Assembly (NCBI GenBank): GCA_905221605.1
Contig: CAJNDS010000899.1
Coordinates: 1-52,500, forward strand
Reading direction: 5' to 3'
DNA from: Symbiodinium natans
Lineage: Eukaryota > Sar > Dinophyceae > Suessiales > Symbiodiniaceae
Length of the DNA: 52,500 nt
Shown here piece after piece: positions 1-10,321 of this stretch. Below the pieces are notes generated by a model. That model had not been told where the DNA came from. It saw only the letters and a list, made by a program, of their open reading frames with translations, and ran no database searches. The position numbers and the translations under genes are program-made. The first letter of the stretch is position 1, and each line of letters opens with the position of its first letter.

Positions 1-530
1 GTCTGTGTCTGTGTCTGTGTCTGTGTCTGTGCTGTGTCTGTGTCTGTGTCTGTGTCTGTGTCTGTGTCTGTGTCTGTGTCTGTGTCTGTGTCTGTGTCTG
101 TGTCTGTGTCTGTGTCTGTGTCTGTGTCTGGGTCTGTGTCTGTGTCTGTGTCTGTGTCTGTGTCTGTGTCTGTGTCTGTGTCTGTGTCTGTGTCTGTGTC
201 TGTGTCTGTGTCTGTGTCTGTGTCTGTGTCTGTGTCTGTGTCTGTGTCTGTGTCTGTGGTCTGTGTCTGTGTCTGTGTCTGTGTCTGTGTCTGTGTCTGT
301 GTCTGTGTCTGTGTCTGTGTCTGTGTCTGTGTCTGTGTCTGTGTCTGTGTCTGTGTCTGTGTCTGTGTCTGTGTCTGTGTCTGTGTCTGTGTCTGTGTCT
401 GTGTCTGTGTCTGTGTCTGTGTCTGTGTCTGTGTCTGTGTCTGTGTCTGTGTCTGTGTCTGTGTCTGTGTCTGTGTGTGTGTGTGTGTGTGTTTTGGTGA
501 GGGTGTGTGTGTGTGTGTGTGTTGCCTCAT
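1..530. repeat. Hexamer microsatellite (GTCTGT)n
   Basis: An almost pure run of GTCTGT units fills the first 475 bases, broken by single-base slips near 30, 130 and 258, and passes into GT dinucleotides up to about 522. All frames are open only because the unit has no stop, giving Ser-Val or Cys-Leu dipeptide repeats that are not proteins. The reverse complement (ACAGAC) is the main unit of the microsatellite at 27.65-28.2 kb. Confidence 0.97.
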
Positions 531-1140
531 CCGGGTGCGACACACAAAAACCAAGATCAGGCCGGAAAGTGCACGAGCAGCAACAAGGTGCGACACCAAC
601 GCCCACGGACATAAGCAAGCGGTTGTGATTCGATGCGGTTTGCAATCCTGTTTTTGATAGGGTCGATCCATGTTGGGGGCCTCGCATGTTGAGCACCGCG
701 ACTGTCTCTTAACTTATATGCAAGCAGTCGTTTGGGCATCTATATAGGCAAGCCGCAAGACCGCAAGACATCACAGAACCCGTGCGACCCCAAACAATGT
801 AGCCCAAACTTCGGGTTCACGGGATCCCAGAAAGGCACTTTCCATGAATCACCCAAATCACCCAAGAGCTATGTGGGTCTACAATATCCTAGATCAGGAG
901 CAGAATTTCAAGGCTCCCCGGAGGCTGGACTCCAAACTCCAATTCCTCCAGTGCAGCGTCGGGACAGCGACGTGAGGATCTCCGTCGCAGATTCCTGGAG
1001 AACCCTCCGCCTCGTCAGCAGTCAGAACTCTGAGCAACTCAAGACGTTCACCACAGTCTATGAGCTTGATAGATGCTATGCTGTATGAGGCTGGGCTTGA
1101 GCACGTTCATGTGCTCTTCTGAGAATCCGCCCTGTGAAGT
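531..1140. other. Intergenic or intronic DNA, no gene seen
   Basis: Mixed-composition DNA with short open frames on both strands and no convincing coding pattern. A plus-strand frame at 732-1088 (118 codons) shows no hydrophobic or helical pattern and no family resemblance, so it is not called as a gene. Confidence 0.5.
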
Positions 1141-1143
1141 TCA

Positions 1144-1599
1144 TCAGGAGTTGCGAGCAGTAAATGAAATCGAGGCTGGTTCAGGCTGCCCTCGTCCCGT
1201 ACAGACGTCCCCGTGAGCTTTTAGGACCGCCATGCTCCAAGACTTCTGCATATGTAGAAAAACAGCCCAGTGAGCATCGTGCAGCTCAGGTGCACCACCA
1301 TCATGGAGTCGGGCGAAAAGTACTCCCGGCACAGTGCGGGATTCGAGGACGCTGACGGCTTGGAGCCATTCCGCAGCCTGCCGGCTTCCACAGCGATCCT
1401 CAGACTTGGACGAGGGAAGGGCGCAGGCCCGGCTTAGCGCAGCCACTTGGAAGACAGGCCCTAAACAACAAAAAGACAAAGTAAGTTCAAAGTCAGGTTT
1501 CAGAAGAAGGCATGTCCCTAAACCTGAAAAAAATAGTCGGAAATTTTGGGATGGGGTTTGTCCCAAAACATTAATCGCATAAAGTGGTGTAGAAATCAA
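1144..1599 (-). CDS. Exon candidate, unknown product (two competing frames)
   Basis: A minus-strand frame is open for 151 codons, unusually long here. Within it, a second minus-strand frame open only over 1221-1433 (71 codons) looks more protein-like: a charged, Ser-rich stretch, then REYFSPDSMM, then a hydrophobic run MVVHLSCTMLTGLFFYICRS that could be a membrane helix near a C-terminus. The two frames cannot both be coding at the same bases. If real, this would be the most downstream exon of the minus-strand series. Product not recognised. Confidence 0.35.
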   Translation of the reverse strand: MISTPLYAINVLGQTPSQNFRLFFSGLGTCLLLKPDFELTLSFCCLGPVFQVAALSRACALPSSKSEDRCGSRQAAEWLQAVSVLESRTVPGVLFARLHDGGAPELHDAHWAVFLHMQKSWSMAVLKAHGDVCTGRGQPEPASISFTARNS

Positions 1600-2704
1600 A
1601 ACCTGACGCGAGCAGGCCCCCAGGCCCCGGGCCTAGCACACTCTTTTGGGTGGGGTTCTTCGTGGGAAAGGTAAGGGCTATGTGCCCGAAGAGCACCCCC
1701 TTTCTCCCTCCTCCCTTGTGCCTTGTGCTAGGGCGACAGTGCCTGCAGATTGTTGTTTGGAAAGTCAGGCATGTCGTGAGTTTTCTTGGATCTGCAACGC
1801 TGTGATGTCTATGACCTGTACCTTCTGCTAGTGTCCAGCGTGCATTTCAAGCCGAAGAGTTAGCCACTGATGTGATCTGGATTGCACGCAACCCTCAGGC
1901 AATATTACATGCTGCCACACGCAAGCCACATTCCAGTTAGCATTGTTGACTTGAGCCAAGTTTCAGTATTGTCTTACCTGCTATGGGTCCTTATCATTGT
2001 CAAGTCGCAGTCTTTCCTGTTTGGTAATGTTCGCCCTCGGTGCTGGAGCAACGGTGCTCCCTATGCATCTGGCACGCGCCTTGGGTCGCCCCTGTGCGAG
2101 CCCTCTGGGATTGGAGCAGAGCTCCCTCAGCACTGGCTGCACTGCTTCCCCCCCTTCCTTTGCGCTTGGAAGTTGCATACCGAATTGTCTGACTGCTCTT
2201 ATAATTATTGCTATGGTTTTGCCTGTTGACGTCGTCCGGCTCACGGGGCAATGACGTTTTCGGAGCCCCCCGAAGATGTGGGACGTGGGAGGCAGCCTGC
2301 ACCGCTCACTCACTCAGTCACTCACGCACTCACGCACTCACGCACGTGAAGCGAGTAGGGTCTCTATTATTTACTTGTGATTCTTGAGGATGGTTTATAA
2401 ATGAGTCTTATCCTTGAGATATGAAGATGAAAACCCACAAACTTGCGAGTACGTCAGGCTTGTGGAAGCCCCAATCCCAGAACACAGTTAAAGGATATTT
2501 GCTCATAGTGCTCTCGCTTGCCCGGGTCTTACATGTAACAAATTTATTCGCATCATCCTATGCCCTCATATACCTCCTAGTTTTACGGTTTGAGTATTGG
2601 TAGCTACCATTTCTTTGCAGCTCCACAGGAGGCAAGCCCTACGCTTTGTAGGCATTGCTTGAGGGGAAATGCTCACTCATTGTTTTCTCCTTTCAGTTTT
2701 TTCC

Positions 2705-2860
2705 AAAATTTGAAAGGAATAAGATTTGGCCCGGAAACTTAAACGAATAAGGTTCAGAAATATTAAACGAAGAAGCTTCTGGCATAAGGTTCAGTGAGTA
2801 AGGTTTAGGAAGAAGGATTAAGCCGAAACCTTAAACGAATAAGCTTTAGGAATAGGGTCC
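2705..2860. repeat. Degenerate AAACGAATAAGGTT-type repeats
   Basis: Variants of 'aaacgaataaggtt' recur about six times (for example 2739, 2765, 2790, 2835) with spacers of about 20-30 bases. It resembles a decayed minisatellite. No function is suggested. Confidence 0.55.
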
Positions 2861-3100
2861 TCATCTAGCTTGCGGAGACCAGTGTCTGACTCACACACAA
2901 ATAAACAAACAAACACACTCGTATGAATCGCGCATCCTATCCGATCATGAAATCGTCTGACCTACCATCCCACACATGAAATCACAGGCATTCGTGTATC
3001 ATCTCCGCATGCTTCTTTTCATCATTTCTATGAACATAGAACATCATGAATCATATATAGTTAGCATAAATATTGCCTAACCATATCTTGTTTGTTAGGG

Positions 3101-3131
3101 TTCAGGGTTTAGGGTTTAGGGGTTTAGGGTG
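3101..3131 (+). repeat. Short telomere-like TTTAGGG tract
   Basis: Four imperfect units of the heptamer TTTAGGG, first in a series of interstitial tracts in the window. TTTAGGG is the plant-type telomere repeat, also used by dinoflagellates. Confidence 0.8.
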
Positions 3132-3588
3132 TAGGAAACTCCCACATCGCACACAGTTGCATTCTGCATCTTTCCATACACAGCGGGCGTGACTTATCCA
3201 ACAACCCGATTTGTTTAGCAACCGCTTGGACACCCGTCCGCCCGGCCCCCCCCCCCCCCTCCCTCCCAGCACACAGCATCTTCGGAAATCTCCGGTCACT
3301 TAAAGACTTGTTTTGCTGCATGCCCTGGCACACTTACCACAGTTGAACGAGGACAAGAGGCTTACTATTCATTTTGCTTGGCTCGCTTTCACCGTTTTCG
3401 GGACAATAGTTAGAACGAAGCCAGCACCAGCTCATTTTCAAATGTTGAGGCACAGTAGAACGAAGGCAAAAGGCTTACCACTCAGTCTGCACCCGTTCGT
3501 TTTCAAACGTCCCTAAACCTGCTCGCCCGCTCTGCTTGAGCATCACCCAGAAAAAGTGCAATAAAAGTACTTACAATAAAGGTACTTA

Positions 3589-3782
3589 TTATTTAAAACA
3601 TAATGTTAAGCTCAGAAAGTCAACGCAGGGCCCACAGCGGCCTAATTGGCCAAGGGGCAGGGCCTTTTCCACGAAGCGGCGCAGCAGGCGACCTTCGGTC
3701 AACACGCGGCTCATCAGGGCAAAGGCATCCCGGGCTTGGTTCTGAAGCTCCAGGAAGTGATGCGGATCCGAGACCATTCCTG
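3589..3782 (-). CDS. Exon, unknown product (helical)
   Basis: A clean minus-strand frame follows a good splice acceptor (a pyrimidine-rich stretch ending ttcag just above 3780) and reads MVSDPHHFLELQNQARDAFA, then a strongly amphipathic helical segment rich in Leu, Arg and Glu (RVLTEGRLLRRFVEKALPLG). Codon choice favours C or G at third positions, as in the other minus-strand exons. Its end is uncertain; the frame closes at 3589. No family recognised. Confidence 0.5.
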
Positions 3783-4156
3783 AAGGCTGTCTGCGGAGTT
3801 TTCGGTTCTTTGGGTTGAGGTTTGGGTTGAGGAGCGATGCAGGCCTCCATAGCCCTGCGCCTTAGTTTGCACTTCTCACATTTTGTTTCGACCGTCGCGA
3901 TGTGGTGTGAGCTACTGTTTTTGCGGCTGCCGGTTTCATGCTCGCCTTCCGCGATGACGTCTTGCGCCCGTTACTGGCCGCGTGTTTCACTAGCATTCTT
4001 TTTGGTAGGCATTGCGTCGGATCCCGGGCCTATCGCACAGAAAGAAAGGGTTGAGGAGAAGGATTGCTAACTTGTTGGCTGGGTGTTGTGCTGAACCAGC
4101 TGCTTGCTTTTGCAGGAGTGCGTTCTTCTGACCAAATGGGCGTGAGTTGTTCGTCA

Positions 4157-4663
4157 TTAGCCTTCACAGAAGTGGAGACCTGTTAGAACGTGACGCCGGA
4201 CAACATGAGCCCCTTTGGGCATTGTCGAACCCAGCCGAACTGGGAAGCTTGGAACAAATGGGTCTAAAAAGGGCTGCACAAAACGTATCGGAACCCCATG
4301 TAAGCAACGACCCAGAGCCAAGATTCTGTGAGTGCTGTTGTAGATCTCCCTCTTCGCAACGACTTCGGCCCAAGGCACTTCGCAAGACTCGTAGCTGCTG
4401 ATGGCCCTGCCATAGCTTAGGCGTGACTCCTGCAACAAAGGTCGCGGCGATAGGCATACCGCTTCCATGTCGGGTTCACTTGACTGGCCGTTGATTGCTG
4501 GCGCTGCCCATCGCCACACCTTCCTACGAGGCGTTGCAATGACAATCTGAGAAGCAAAGTTCGGAGCCATGTGGTCTTTGGGACTGCAGCTCCAAAGCTG
4601 CTGTGGGCAGCGCCCTGCAGCCGTACACGAACCAATAACAAACGAACCCGAAAGTCCCATCAC
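4157..4663 (-). CDS. Exon candidate, unknown product
   Basis: An open minus-strand frame of 168 codons. The part at about 4300-4570 looks most protein-like (NFASQIVIATPRRKVW, then SYESCEVPWAEVVAKREIYN). An alternative minus frame at 4164-4457 is also open and begins MPIAATFVAGVTPKLW, so an exon with uncertain frame or two short exons are possible. No domain recognised. Confidence 0.35.
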   Translation of the reverse strand: MMGLSGSFVIGSCTAAGRCPQQLWSCSPKDHMAPNFASQIVIATPRRKVWRWAAPAINGQSSEPDMEAVCLSPRPLLQESRLSYGRAISSYESCEVPWAEVVAKREIYNSTHRILALGRCLHGVPIRFVQPFLDPFVPSFPVRLGSTMPKGAHVVRRHVLTGLHFCEG

Positions 4664-4825
4664 ACTTCCAAAGCTGCCAACATCAGAAACAGCAAAAACA
4701 AAGCCTCTTAGAGAGATCCCTCATTCGACGACTTGCACTTCTTTGCTGTCCTGTTCAGTTGTAGTTGGCCCTGCTTGGGCCCTGCGGGCCCTGCTTGGGC
4801 CCTGCTTGGAGGTTCAAGGGACCTA

Positions 4826-4862
4826 CACCCTAAACTCTAAACCCTAAAACCTAAACCCTAAA
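4826..4862 (-). repeat. Short CCCTAAA tract
   Basis: Four to five imperfect CCCTAAA units, the complement of TTTAGGG. It faces the long TTTAGGG array that starts at 4985, so the two are in opposite orientation. Confidence 0.8.
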
Positions 4863-4984
4863 TCAAGAAAAAGAACCGCGCTTTGCGGATCCCTCCTCCA
4901 GCTGCTCTACCATGTCGATAGTGCTGATGAAGGCCTGGGATGTTAGAGAGTTACAGAGAAAGCAAGGTGTGCAACCCATGGTTT

Positions 4985-5266
4985 AGATAGGGTTTAGGGT
5001 TTAGGGTTTAGGGTTTAGGGTTTAGGGTTTAGGGTTTAGGGTTTAGGGTTTAGGGTTTAGGGTTTAGGGTTTAGGGTTTAGGGACGTTTAGGGTTTAGGG
5101 TTTAGGGTTTAGGGTTTAGGGTTTAGGGTTTAGGGTTTAGCGTTTAGCGTTTAGCGTTTAGGGCTTAGGGCTTAGGGCTTAGGGTTTAGGGCTTAGGGCT
5201 TCGGGTTTCGGGTTTCGGGTTTAGGGTTTAGGGTTTAGCGTTTAGGGTTTAGGGTTTAGGGCTTGC
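4985..5266 (+). repeat. Long interstitial telomere-like array (TTTAGGG)n
   Basis: About 280 bases of TTTAGGG. The left part is nearly perfect apart from one 'gacg' insertion near 5083. The right part carries variant heptamers in blocks: TTTAGCG, CTTAGGG and TTTCGGG. Blocks of identical variants imply local amplification after the first unit mutated. Not a chromosome end, since unique DNA lies on both sides. Confidence 0.95.
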
Positions 5267-5801
5267 TGTGATAGGGCGTAGATGCTGTGAAGGTTAGGTT
5301 TCGGAACAAGCTCGAAAGCTGCGTGAGGTGCGAAGAGCAGCTTTGGCCCGATTGTGGAGGGCCATCTAACATTTTCTCCCACCCCACGCCGTCCAAGGAG
5401 GCAAAATCACCCACAAACCTATTCCTTTTAGGGATTTAGCCCTAAACTCAGACAACAGTCCGTTTCTAAAAACTTATTCAGTTTCATGACGTTCGTTGGG
5501 TCCGAGAGTCAAAGGAATGGGGGGTCGGGAGGCAGTTTCAGGGAGGGTCGCAGGCAGACGTTAGAGGCGCAGCCATAGGGCAGGGCCCGGGGACCAGTCA
5601 GGCCAGAGGGGAAACAGAGGCGGCTGGGGCCCTGGGAGTACCTCCCCCCCTGAAAAGGCCAACGCCCCAGTCATGACCGGCTTAAGGTGATTACTTTATT
5701 TTAAGGGACCAGTACTGGTGCCGACGAGAACGTGTTCCACTACCGAGCCCATCTGCGCACTACCGACCCCCATGCTGTGGGAGCGATCTGGGTCGGCTTG
5801 C

Positions 5802-5848
5802 GAGGCCGAAAGCGCCGCCCCCCAACGTACGGGGGGGCGGCCTCGGCC
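5802..5848. other. GC-rich perfect hairpin
   Basis: GCCGCCCCCC at 5814-5823 pairs with GGGGGGCGGC ending at 5841 across a seven-to-eight-base loop. The stem can extend through GGCCGA on the left and TCGGCC on the right, with a small bulge. A TTTAGGG tract starts immediately after it. Very stable if single stranded; role unknown. Confidence 0.75.
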
Positions 5849-5849
5849 C

Positions 5850-5926
5850 TGAGTTTAGGGTTTAGGGTTTCGGGTTTAGGGTTTAGGGTTTAGAGTTTAG
5901 GGTTTAGGGTTTCGGGCTTAGGGTTG
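5850..5926 (+). repeat. Interstitial TTTAGGG tract
   Basis: About ten units, with TTTCGGG, TTTAGAG and CTTAGGG variants, next to the hairpin at 5802-5848. Confidence 0.9.
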
Positions 5927-5992
5927 AGCGTTTGCTCACTGAAGCGACGAGCCTCGACCCAAAGGGGTCGTGGGCGGCGCGTCGCGCGCAAG

Positions 5993-6720
5993 CTAAAGCC
6001 CCACCCCTAGTTCTCTCGTTGCTTTGTATTCTCTGCTGTAGTTGATGTTGTAGTATAAATCAAAACGAAAAGTAAAGCAGCCAAAAACGCGCTCGGGGCC
6101 GCGGCGCCATCGCCCGCTGTCACTGCGCTCTGCGGCGCCGCTGCATACAAGAACGTTTCTTGTTCTCACGCTGCTTTTGTATTCTCTTCTGCAGTTGACA
6201 TCTTGGTATAGATCATAAACGAAGATTATTAAGACAGAGGGCAACATTGTGTTGTTTACGATGTGTCTAAAAGCCCGAGCATGACCGGAAGGAGGGTCCG
6301 AATATCGCGCTCGGGGCCGCGGCGCCATCGCTCGCTGTCGCTGCGCTCTGTGGCGCCGCTGTGTACAAGAACGTTTCTTGTTCTCTCGTTGGTGTTGTAC
6401 TGTTGCTGTAGCTGACATCTTAGTAAAAATCATAAACGAAGACTAAGGCAGTGGGCAACATTGTGTTTCTTATGATGTATCTTGACACCCGAGCAGGCCC
6501 GGAAGGAGGGTCCCAATATCGCGCGGCGCCATCGCTCGCTGTCGCTGCGCTCCGTGGCGCCGCTGTGTACAAGAACGCTTCTTGTTCTCACGTTGCTTTT
6601 GCATTCTCTGCTGCAGTTGATATCTTAATAAAAATCATAAACGAAAATAAAGGCAGAGGGCAACATCGTGTTCTTTATGATGTATCGGGGCCGCGGCGCC
6701 CTGAAGGCCCCACAGAGGCC
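5993..6720. repeat. Tandem repeat, unit about 215-230 bp, 3-4 copies
   Basis: The unit runs through a GC-rich block (CGCTCGGGGCCGCGGCGCCA, then a GCTGTCGCTGCGCTC block), a short near-palindrome AAGAACGTTTCTTGTTCT, then an AT-richer block with GTTGACATCTT and CATAAACGAAGA. Copies start near 5995, 6150, 6360 and 6570 and the last is truncated. A 146-codon minus-strand frame across it is repeat-derived and not called as a gene. Confidence 0.85.
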
Positions 6721-6722
6721 CT

Positions 6723-6752
6723 TGAACCCTAAACCCTAAACCCTAAATCCTG
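6723..6752 (-). repeat. Short CCCTAAA tract closing the tandem repeat
   Basis: Three CCCTAAA units directly after the last truncated copy of the ~215-bp repeat. Confidence 0.8.
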
Positions 6753-7229
6753 AGTCCCAAGAACCCTGAACCCTGATTCCTCCCTAAACTGTGAGCAAGA
6801 CCCCTGATTAGCTGCCGGCAACTGTGAATGAGAGGCTGGGCCCCTGACGGACTTTACGTGCAGCATCGCAGAACCCAGCATCAGCTCCAAGCTTTCGAGC
6901 TGATGCTCCTCGCGTGCCGCTGCTGCTGAGGGGCCAGCGGGTAGGGATTCCTTTTTAGGGCTTCCTTTTTGGGGGCGCATCTGTTGTGTTGTGTTCTTGA
7001 TTTTTCAATGGAGATGAGTGCGAAAGAGTCTTTGTTGTATGGGAGCCATGAAGTTTCGTCCTTGTTCGGGTTGCGACGCACTGCTTAGGAGTAGTGACTA
7101 GTGGAGAAGCTGAAAATGGGTCACAATCAAAGCAGGTGCGAAACCTATGACTAAGCTGAAGGAATCAAGTTGCGAGTTTCAAGAACCAAAACAGCAGGAT
7201 TTGAGGTCGAGGCTGGAGTCCAGTGTGGT

Positions 7230-7440
7230 CTACAGCCGTTGGATAATCTGGACTGTTCTTGAAGTGACGACGCCAACTAGGGTTGCCTCTGGACCCAGTT
7301 CCATGTGTGCGTGCACGAGCGCAACCGTCATCGAGAAGTTTGAAGTTTGAAGGAGTGCCCACATCATACTCTTTGACTGCTCTTGGAAAACAGAGCTGGC
7401 AGCGGCAGGGCGGATGTGGAAATACGCCATCTCGTCAATC
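7230..7440 (-). CDS. Probable terminal exon, unknown product
   Basis: The segment starts after an acceptor (gggttcag just above 7440) and runs 70 codons to an in-frame TAG at 7230-7232. It reads DEMAYFHIRPAAASSVF, then a Met-rich stretch, then ELGPEATLVGVVTSRT and ends VQIIQRL. Its one leading base completes an Arg codon left open by the exon at 7577-7740, which continues the same protein. If no further splice removes the stop, this is the C-terminus. No family recognised. Confidence 0.5.
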
Positions 7441-7576
7441 CTGAACCCTCGTCTGTTGCTAAGGCTATTGGGCAATAAGTATCTTCTTTGAGTTTGAGCA
7501 GAATGGAATCTGATTCTGCAGCACGTCTTGAGGTTTGAGGGGTCCGCGACCGGAACTGCGCCCCTTCCGTGACTTC

Positions 7577-7740
7577 CTCTCCTCAGCAAGCTCCACAGAG
7601 CTATCCACGGCAGCACGGAGTTCGTCCATACGCATCGCATTCCCGACAAGCAGGTCCGTCATGATTGCCTGTTCCGGGTTGCACGTATGATTCAAATGAA
7701 TCCTCATCTCCACTTCCGAAGACTGTAGCGTGGGCCGGGG
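7577..7740 (-). CDS. Exon, unknown product (helical)
   Basis: Reads EVEMRIHLNHTCNPEQAIM, then LLVGNAMRMDELRAAVDSSV and ends VELAEER, typical of an amphipathic helix. The frame stays open to 7465, but joining at 7577 across an intron that begins GA and ends AG gives a phase-correct link to the exon at 7230-7440. The 5' limit is uncertain; a stop lies just above 7749. No function is suggested. Confidence 0.5.
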
Positions 7741-8009
7741 CTCCACCATGACTCAATGGCTTGCTAAACAGGCATACGCAGAAAACGGCCCGTGAACTTT
7801 GTACTTGACCCAAAAACTTACAGTAACATGTGGACGCTTACCACACGTAGTGACGTAGTGTCTTCAGCATCTGACCCCTGCTGCAACGACATAGCTTCAT
7901 GTGTCCCGCAACATTCTGGCTACACTGACTAAAATCCTTTCTCGATGCTGTGCCTATGCATGTTTATCCGGAGAACGAATTCGTGCTTCTTGCCGGGTTC
8001 CGAGCATGC

Positions 8010-8132
8010 CTACAACAAGTCCAGCTGCCTGGTTGAAACTCCGTCCCCTGCCCTATTCAGGGCCTGCCGTCCCTGAAGTGCAGTCATCTCCGTGTTGAAG
8101 TTATCTTCGAAGCGCTGGACCTGGTTCCTGAC
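8010..8132 (-). CDS. Exon candidate, unknown product (helical)
   Basis: Begins after ccggcag at 8133 and reads VRNQVQRFEDNFNTEMTALQ, with heptad-like spacing, then RQALNRAGDG. The frame closes at 8010; the true donor could lie a little earlier. It fits the helical series at 7.2-14 kb in strand and composition. Confidence 0.45.
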   Translation of the reverse strand, partial: VRNQVQRFEDNFNTEMTALQGRQALNRAGDGVSTRQLDLL

Positions 8133-8534
8133 CTGCCGGCGTCCCAGGTGAAGGGCATGCTTGCAAACGCGTTGACCCTGAAACATGTTGCCAAACGAAG
8201 GGCAGAGAGAAAGAGAGAGAGAGAGAGAGTGAGTACAGCGTTTGGGCCATTTAGGGCCTTCAGCGCAGTTTCGGTCGTCAGGGTGTGTCAACAAAGGGTT
8301 TTTTGTCGCTGTGTCGGATTCCATCCTTAGCTCGGAGGTTGGGCCATCACAGGTCCCTTCTTCGAGCTACTCCACCAGGCCATGCCTTCCCTGCCCGCAC
8401 TTCAGTATACGTAGTCGCCTGGGCATCCACCGGATCCGCCACCTCCGTCGATGGAGGAAAGACTTCTGCACCAGAGCGCCCCGGACCTAGGGTTTAAGCC
8501 TTTGTACGCCATGTAAGCCGGGACGCCTGGCCGC

Positions 8535-8691
8535 TCACCCTCTGCATGACTGTTCCGGTGTCCGACCTGCTGTCTTGACCGATCTCCAGACACGCGATGA
8601 TGAAGCAGGGGGCAGATCTCGCCATCTACAGTAGAACCTGGAGACGGCCGAGAGCAGCTGGGAGACATCTTCGAATTTCTCAGACAATCCC
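8535..8691 (-). CDS. Exon candidate, unknown product
   Basis: Starts after ggttcaag and reads LSEKFEDVSQLLSAVSRFYC, an amphipathic helix, followed by a basic segment RVWRSVKTAGRT. A second minus frame is also open across 8402-8690 but is Gly/Pro/Ser-rich and looks less like a protein. Confidence 0.45.
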
Positions 8692-8865
8692 CTTGAACCT
8701 GCCACCGTGAAACTTGTGAGTTGTCCTGCCCCCCCCCCCCACAAGTTTGTAAGTTGTCTCCCACCCTCCGGCCCCCACCCGCCCAAAAGCAAGTTTAAAA
8801 CAGAGCAACAAACCCGCCTTTTCCAAACACGCCAAAAAAAAGCTGAGGCCGTCCCAACGAGGAAC

Positions 8866-9127
8866 CTGCAATGCTGATGCCAGAAACTAGCAGACGATTG
8901 TCGGCTTGTAGCCTGACCTCCCCACAGTAAAACATGGAGCGAGTGAACAGCTTCAAAAGCCTTTCCCCCCGCGCCTTGTTGAGCCCATCCTCCATCTGGT
9001 TGACAATGCGCTCAGTACTGGCAACGACAGTCCTGAAAAGCAGCATAAACGTCTCCGGCCAACCGTCGACTTTGGCTGTCTCTATCAGCCTCCCTCGTGC
9101 TGAAATTTGCGCGTTCTCACTCGTGCC
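8866..9127 (-). CDS. Exon, 87 codons, unknown product
   Basis: Bounded by an acceptor ctctacag and a donor AG/GTTCCT. It reads TSENAQISARGRLIETAKVD, then GWPETFMLLFRTVVASTERI, then NQMEDGLNKARGERLLKLFT, and ends SGISIA. The pattern is that of long helices with a hydrophobic face. It starts in phase 0 and ends with one base of the next codon. One of the better-supported exons in the window; no family recognised. Confidence 0.6.
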
Positions 9128-9364
9128 CTGTAGAGTGCAGTACATCCCGGACCTAGCTGCAGGCATTCAAGCCAGCCGTTGCCCATGGTTCGCAACGGCC
9201 AAGCGGCCCTTTGGGCTACTGTGACGTGCATCAGTGCATGACCTAGTTGAACCCCACGGCTCGCAATAAAGACAACGACGCAAACCTTGAGATCATGTCG
9301 GCACTTCACACGAGGTAGTGCCTGGTACACGTGGTAAACGTTTGGCTTGGAGCGGCCCCCGCTT

Positions 9365-9430
9365 CCCCCAAATCCCTGTCCTTTTCACATCGCCGATGTC
9401 TGCCTTCAACTCTTCCTTGGCTTTCCTCAG
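9365..9430 (-). CDS. Exon candidate, coiled-coil segment
   Basis: After an acceptor gagaacag the frame reads LRKAKEELKADIGDVKRTG, a clear charged coiled-coil pattern. Both neighbouring frames are less protein-like or closed. The donor is not fixed. Confidence 0.45.
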
Positions 9431-9569
9431 CTGTTCTCGGCCCAGACCAGAACAAATGCAGTAAGGATCTGACCCTGCGGGATATCCTGTAATTGCCCGT
9501 GAGGATTAAACCCTCCATGAAAAGCAACTGCGGGGGAGCTCGGACTAGACGCTTGCCACGAAAGCCCTG

Positions 9570-9755
9570 GCGCTGTTGTTGTGGCGCCTCCAAGGACAGA
9601 TTTAGATGGTAGCCATGACAAATGAATGGTCCGCAGCCACATGGAAAAACAATGAGCACGAAGCTCATGGCGATCATGGGCGCTGCTTGCTTCGGCTTCA
9701 AGCTCAAAAAGAAGCCGCCTCCACTTCCGGAAACCATACAGATTTTAGTCATGGT
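9570..9755 (-). CDS. Exon candidate, unknown product
   Basis: Minus-strand frame reading FRKWRRLLFELEAEASSAHD, then RHELRAHCFSMWLRTIHLSW. The first part is a strong amphipathic helix. The frame runs on into a Ser/Pro-rich tail that may already be intron. An opposing plus-strand frame of 64 codons is judged a shadow. Confidence 0.4.
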
Positions 9756-9810
9756 GATGACATGGATACGTGATAAACTGGAAGGCACATCTCGAAAGCA
9801 TATCACAAAC

Positions 9811-9883
9811 CGATGATGCTACTGCGGAGAATCTGGATCTCTTTGGCAGTCATCTTGCCCATGGACTTGATCTCATTGCTCAC
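9811..9883 (-). CDS. Small exon with clean GT-AG borders
   Basis: Seventy-three bases between an acceptor ctctcag and a donor ATCG/GTTTGTG. It reads VSNEIKSMGKMTAKEIQILR, an amphipathic helix with regularly spaced Ile, Met and Leu. Typical of the small exons in this minus-strand series. Confidence 0.55.
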
Positions 9884-10244
9884 CTGAGAGCGGTGAAAAC
9901 GATGAAAAAAAGACTCGCTACCCAAGTCTAGTTTCGGGCATAGCGGCATACGATCTTCTGGCCAACAGCTGACGAAAGGTTGGAGACCCCGAAGAGGACG
10001 ACAAGCTTTAAGAAAGGCTGTCACGATAGCAAAGCAGAGACTTGCAGTTGGCCCACGACAGATCTACAAGTGCGACATTCCACAGCCAAATAACACCGAC
10101 GAGCACGATGCTAAGCGCAAATCGCGGGCCGAAGCCCCAACTCCGGCAGCTCAGATTGCCAGGCTTGAATCGGTCTAAACGTTGGGGACCCCATGCTACA
10201 CATGCACGTATTACGGCGTGCAACTGTGACCACAAATAAGGACT

Positions 10245-10321
10245 GCGACGGTTGAAGGTTGCATGGCACGAACGGCTCCCACCACCTTGTCCATCTTCTT
10301 TGATAGGTACTTCTTGGACTC
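10245..10321 (-). CDS. Small exon, helical, unknown product
   Basis: Starts right after the acceptor gaaatgtgcag and reads ESKKYLSKKMDKVVGAVRAM, a Lys-rich amphipathic helix. The donor is uncertain, near 10250. Confidence 0.5.

Larger units (their letters stand above)
1620..3580. other. Gene-poor stretch with short repeats
   Basis: No convincing exon. It holds a direct ACTCACGC-type microsatellite at 2308-2346, a degenerate family of 'gaataaggtt' repeats at 2705-2860, an AT-rich segment at 2880-3080, a short telomere-like tract at 3101-3131 and a C-run near 3247-3260. Opposing open frames at 1981-2313 mirror each other and neither shows clear coding character. Confidence 0.6.

Noticed and set aside
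5-657. Two overlapping 207-codon frames of Ser-Val and Cys-Leu repeats
   Set aside because: They are translations of the GTCTGT microsatellite, which lacks stops in every frame.
5993-6433. 146-codon minus-strand frame
   Set aside because: Internal repetition follows the ~215-bp tandem repeat exactly.
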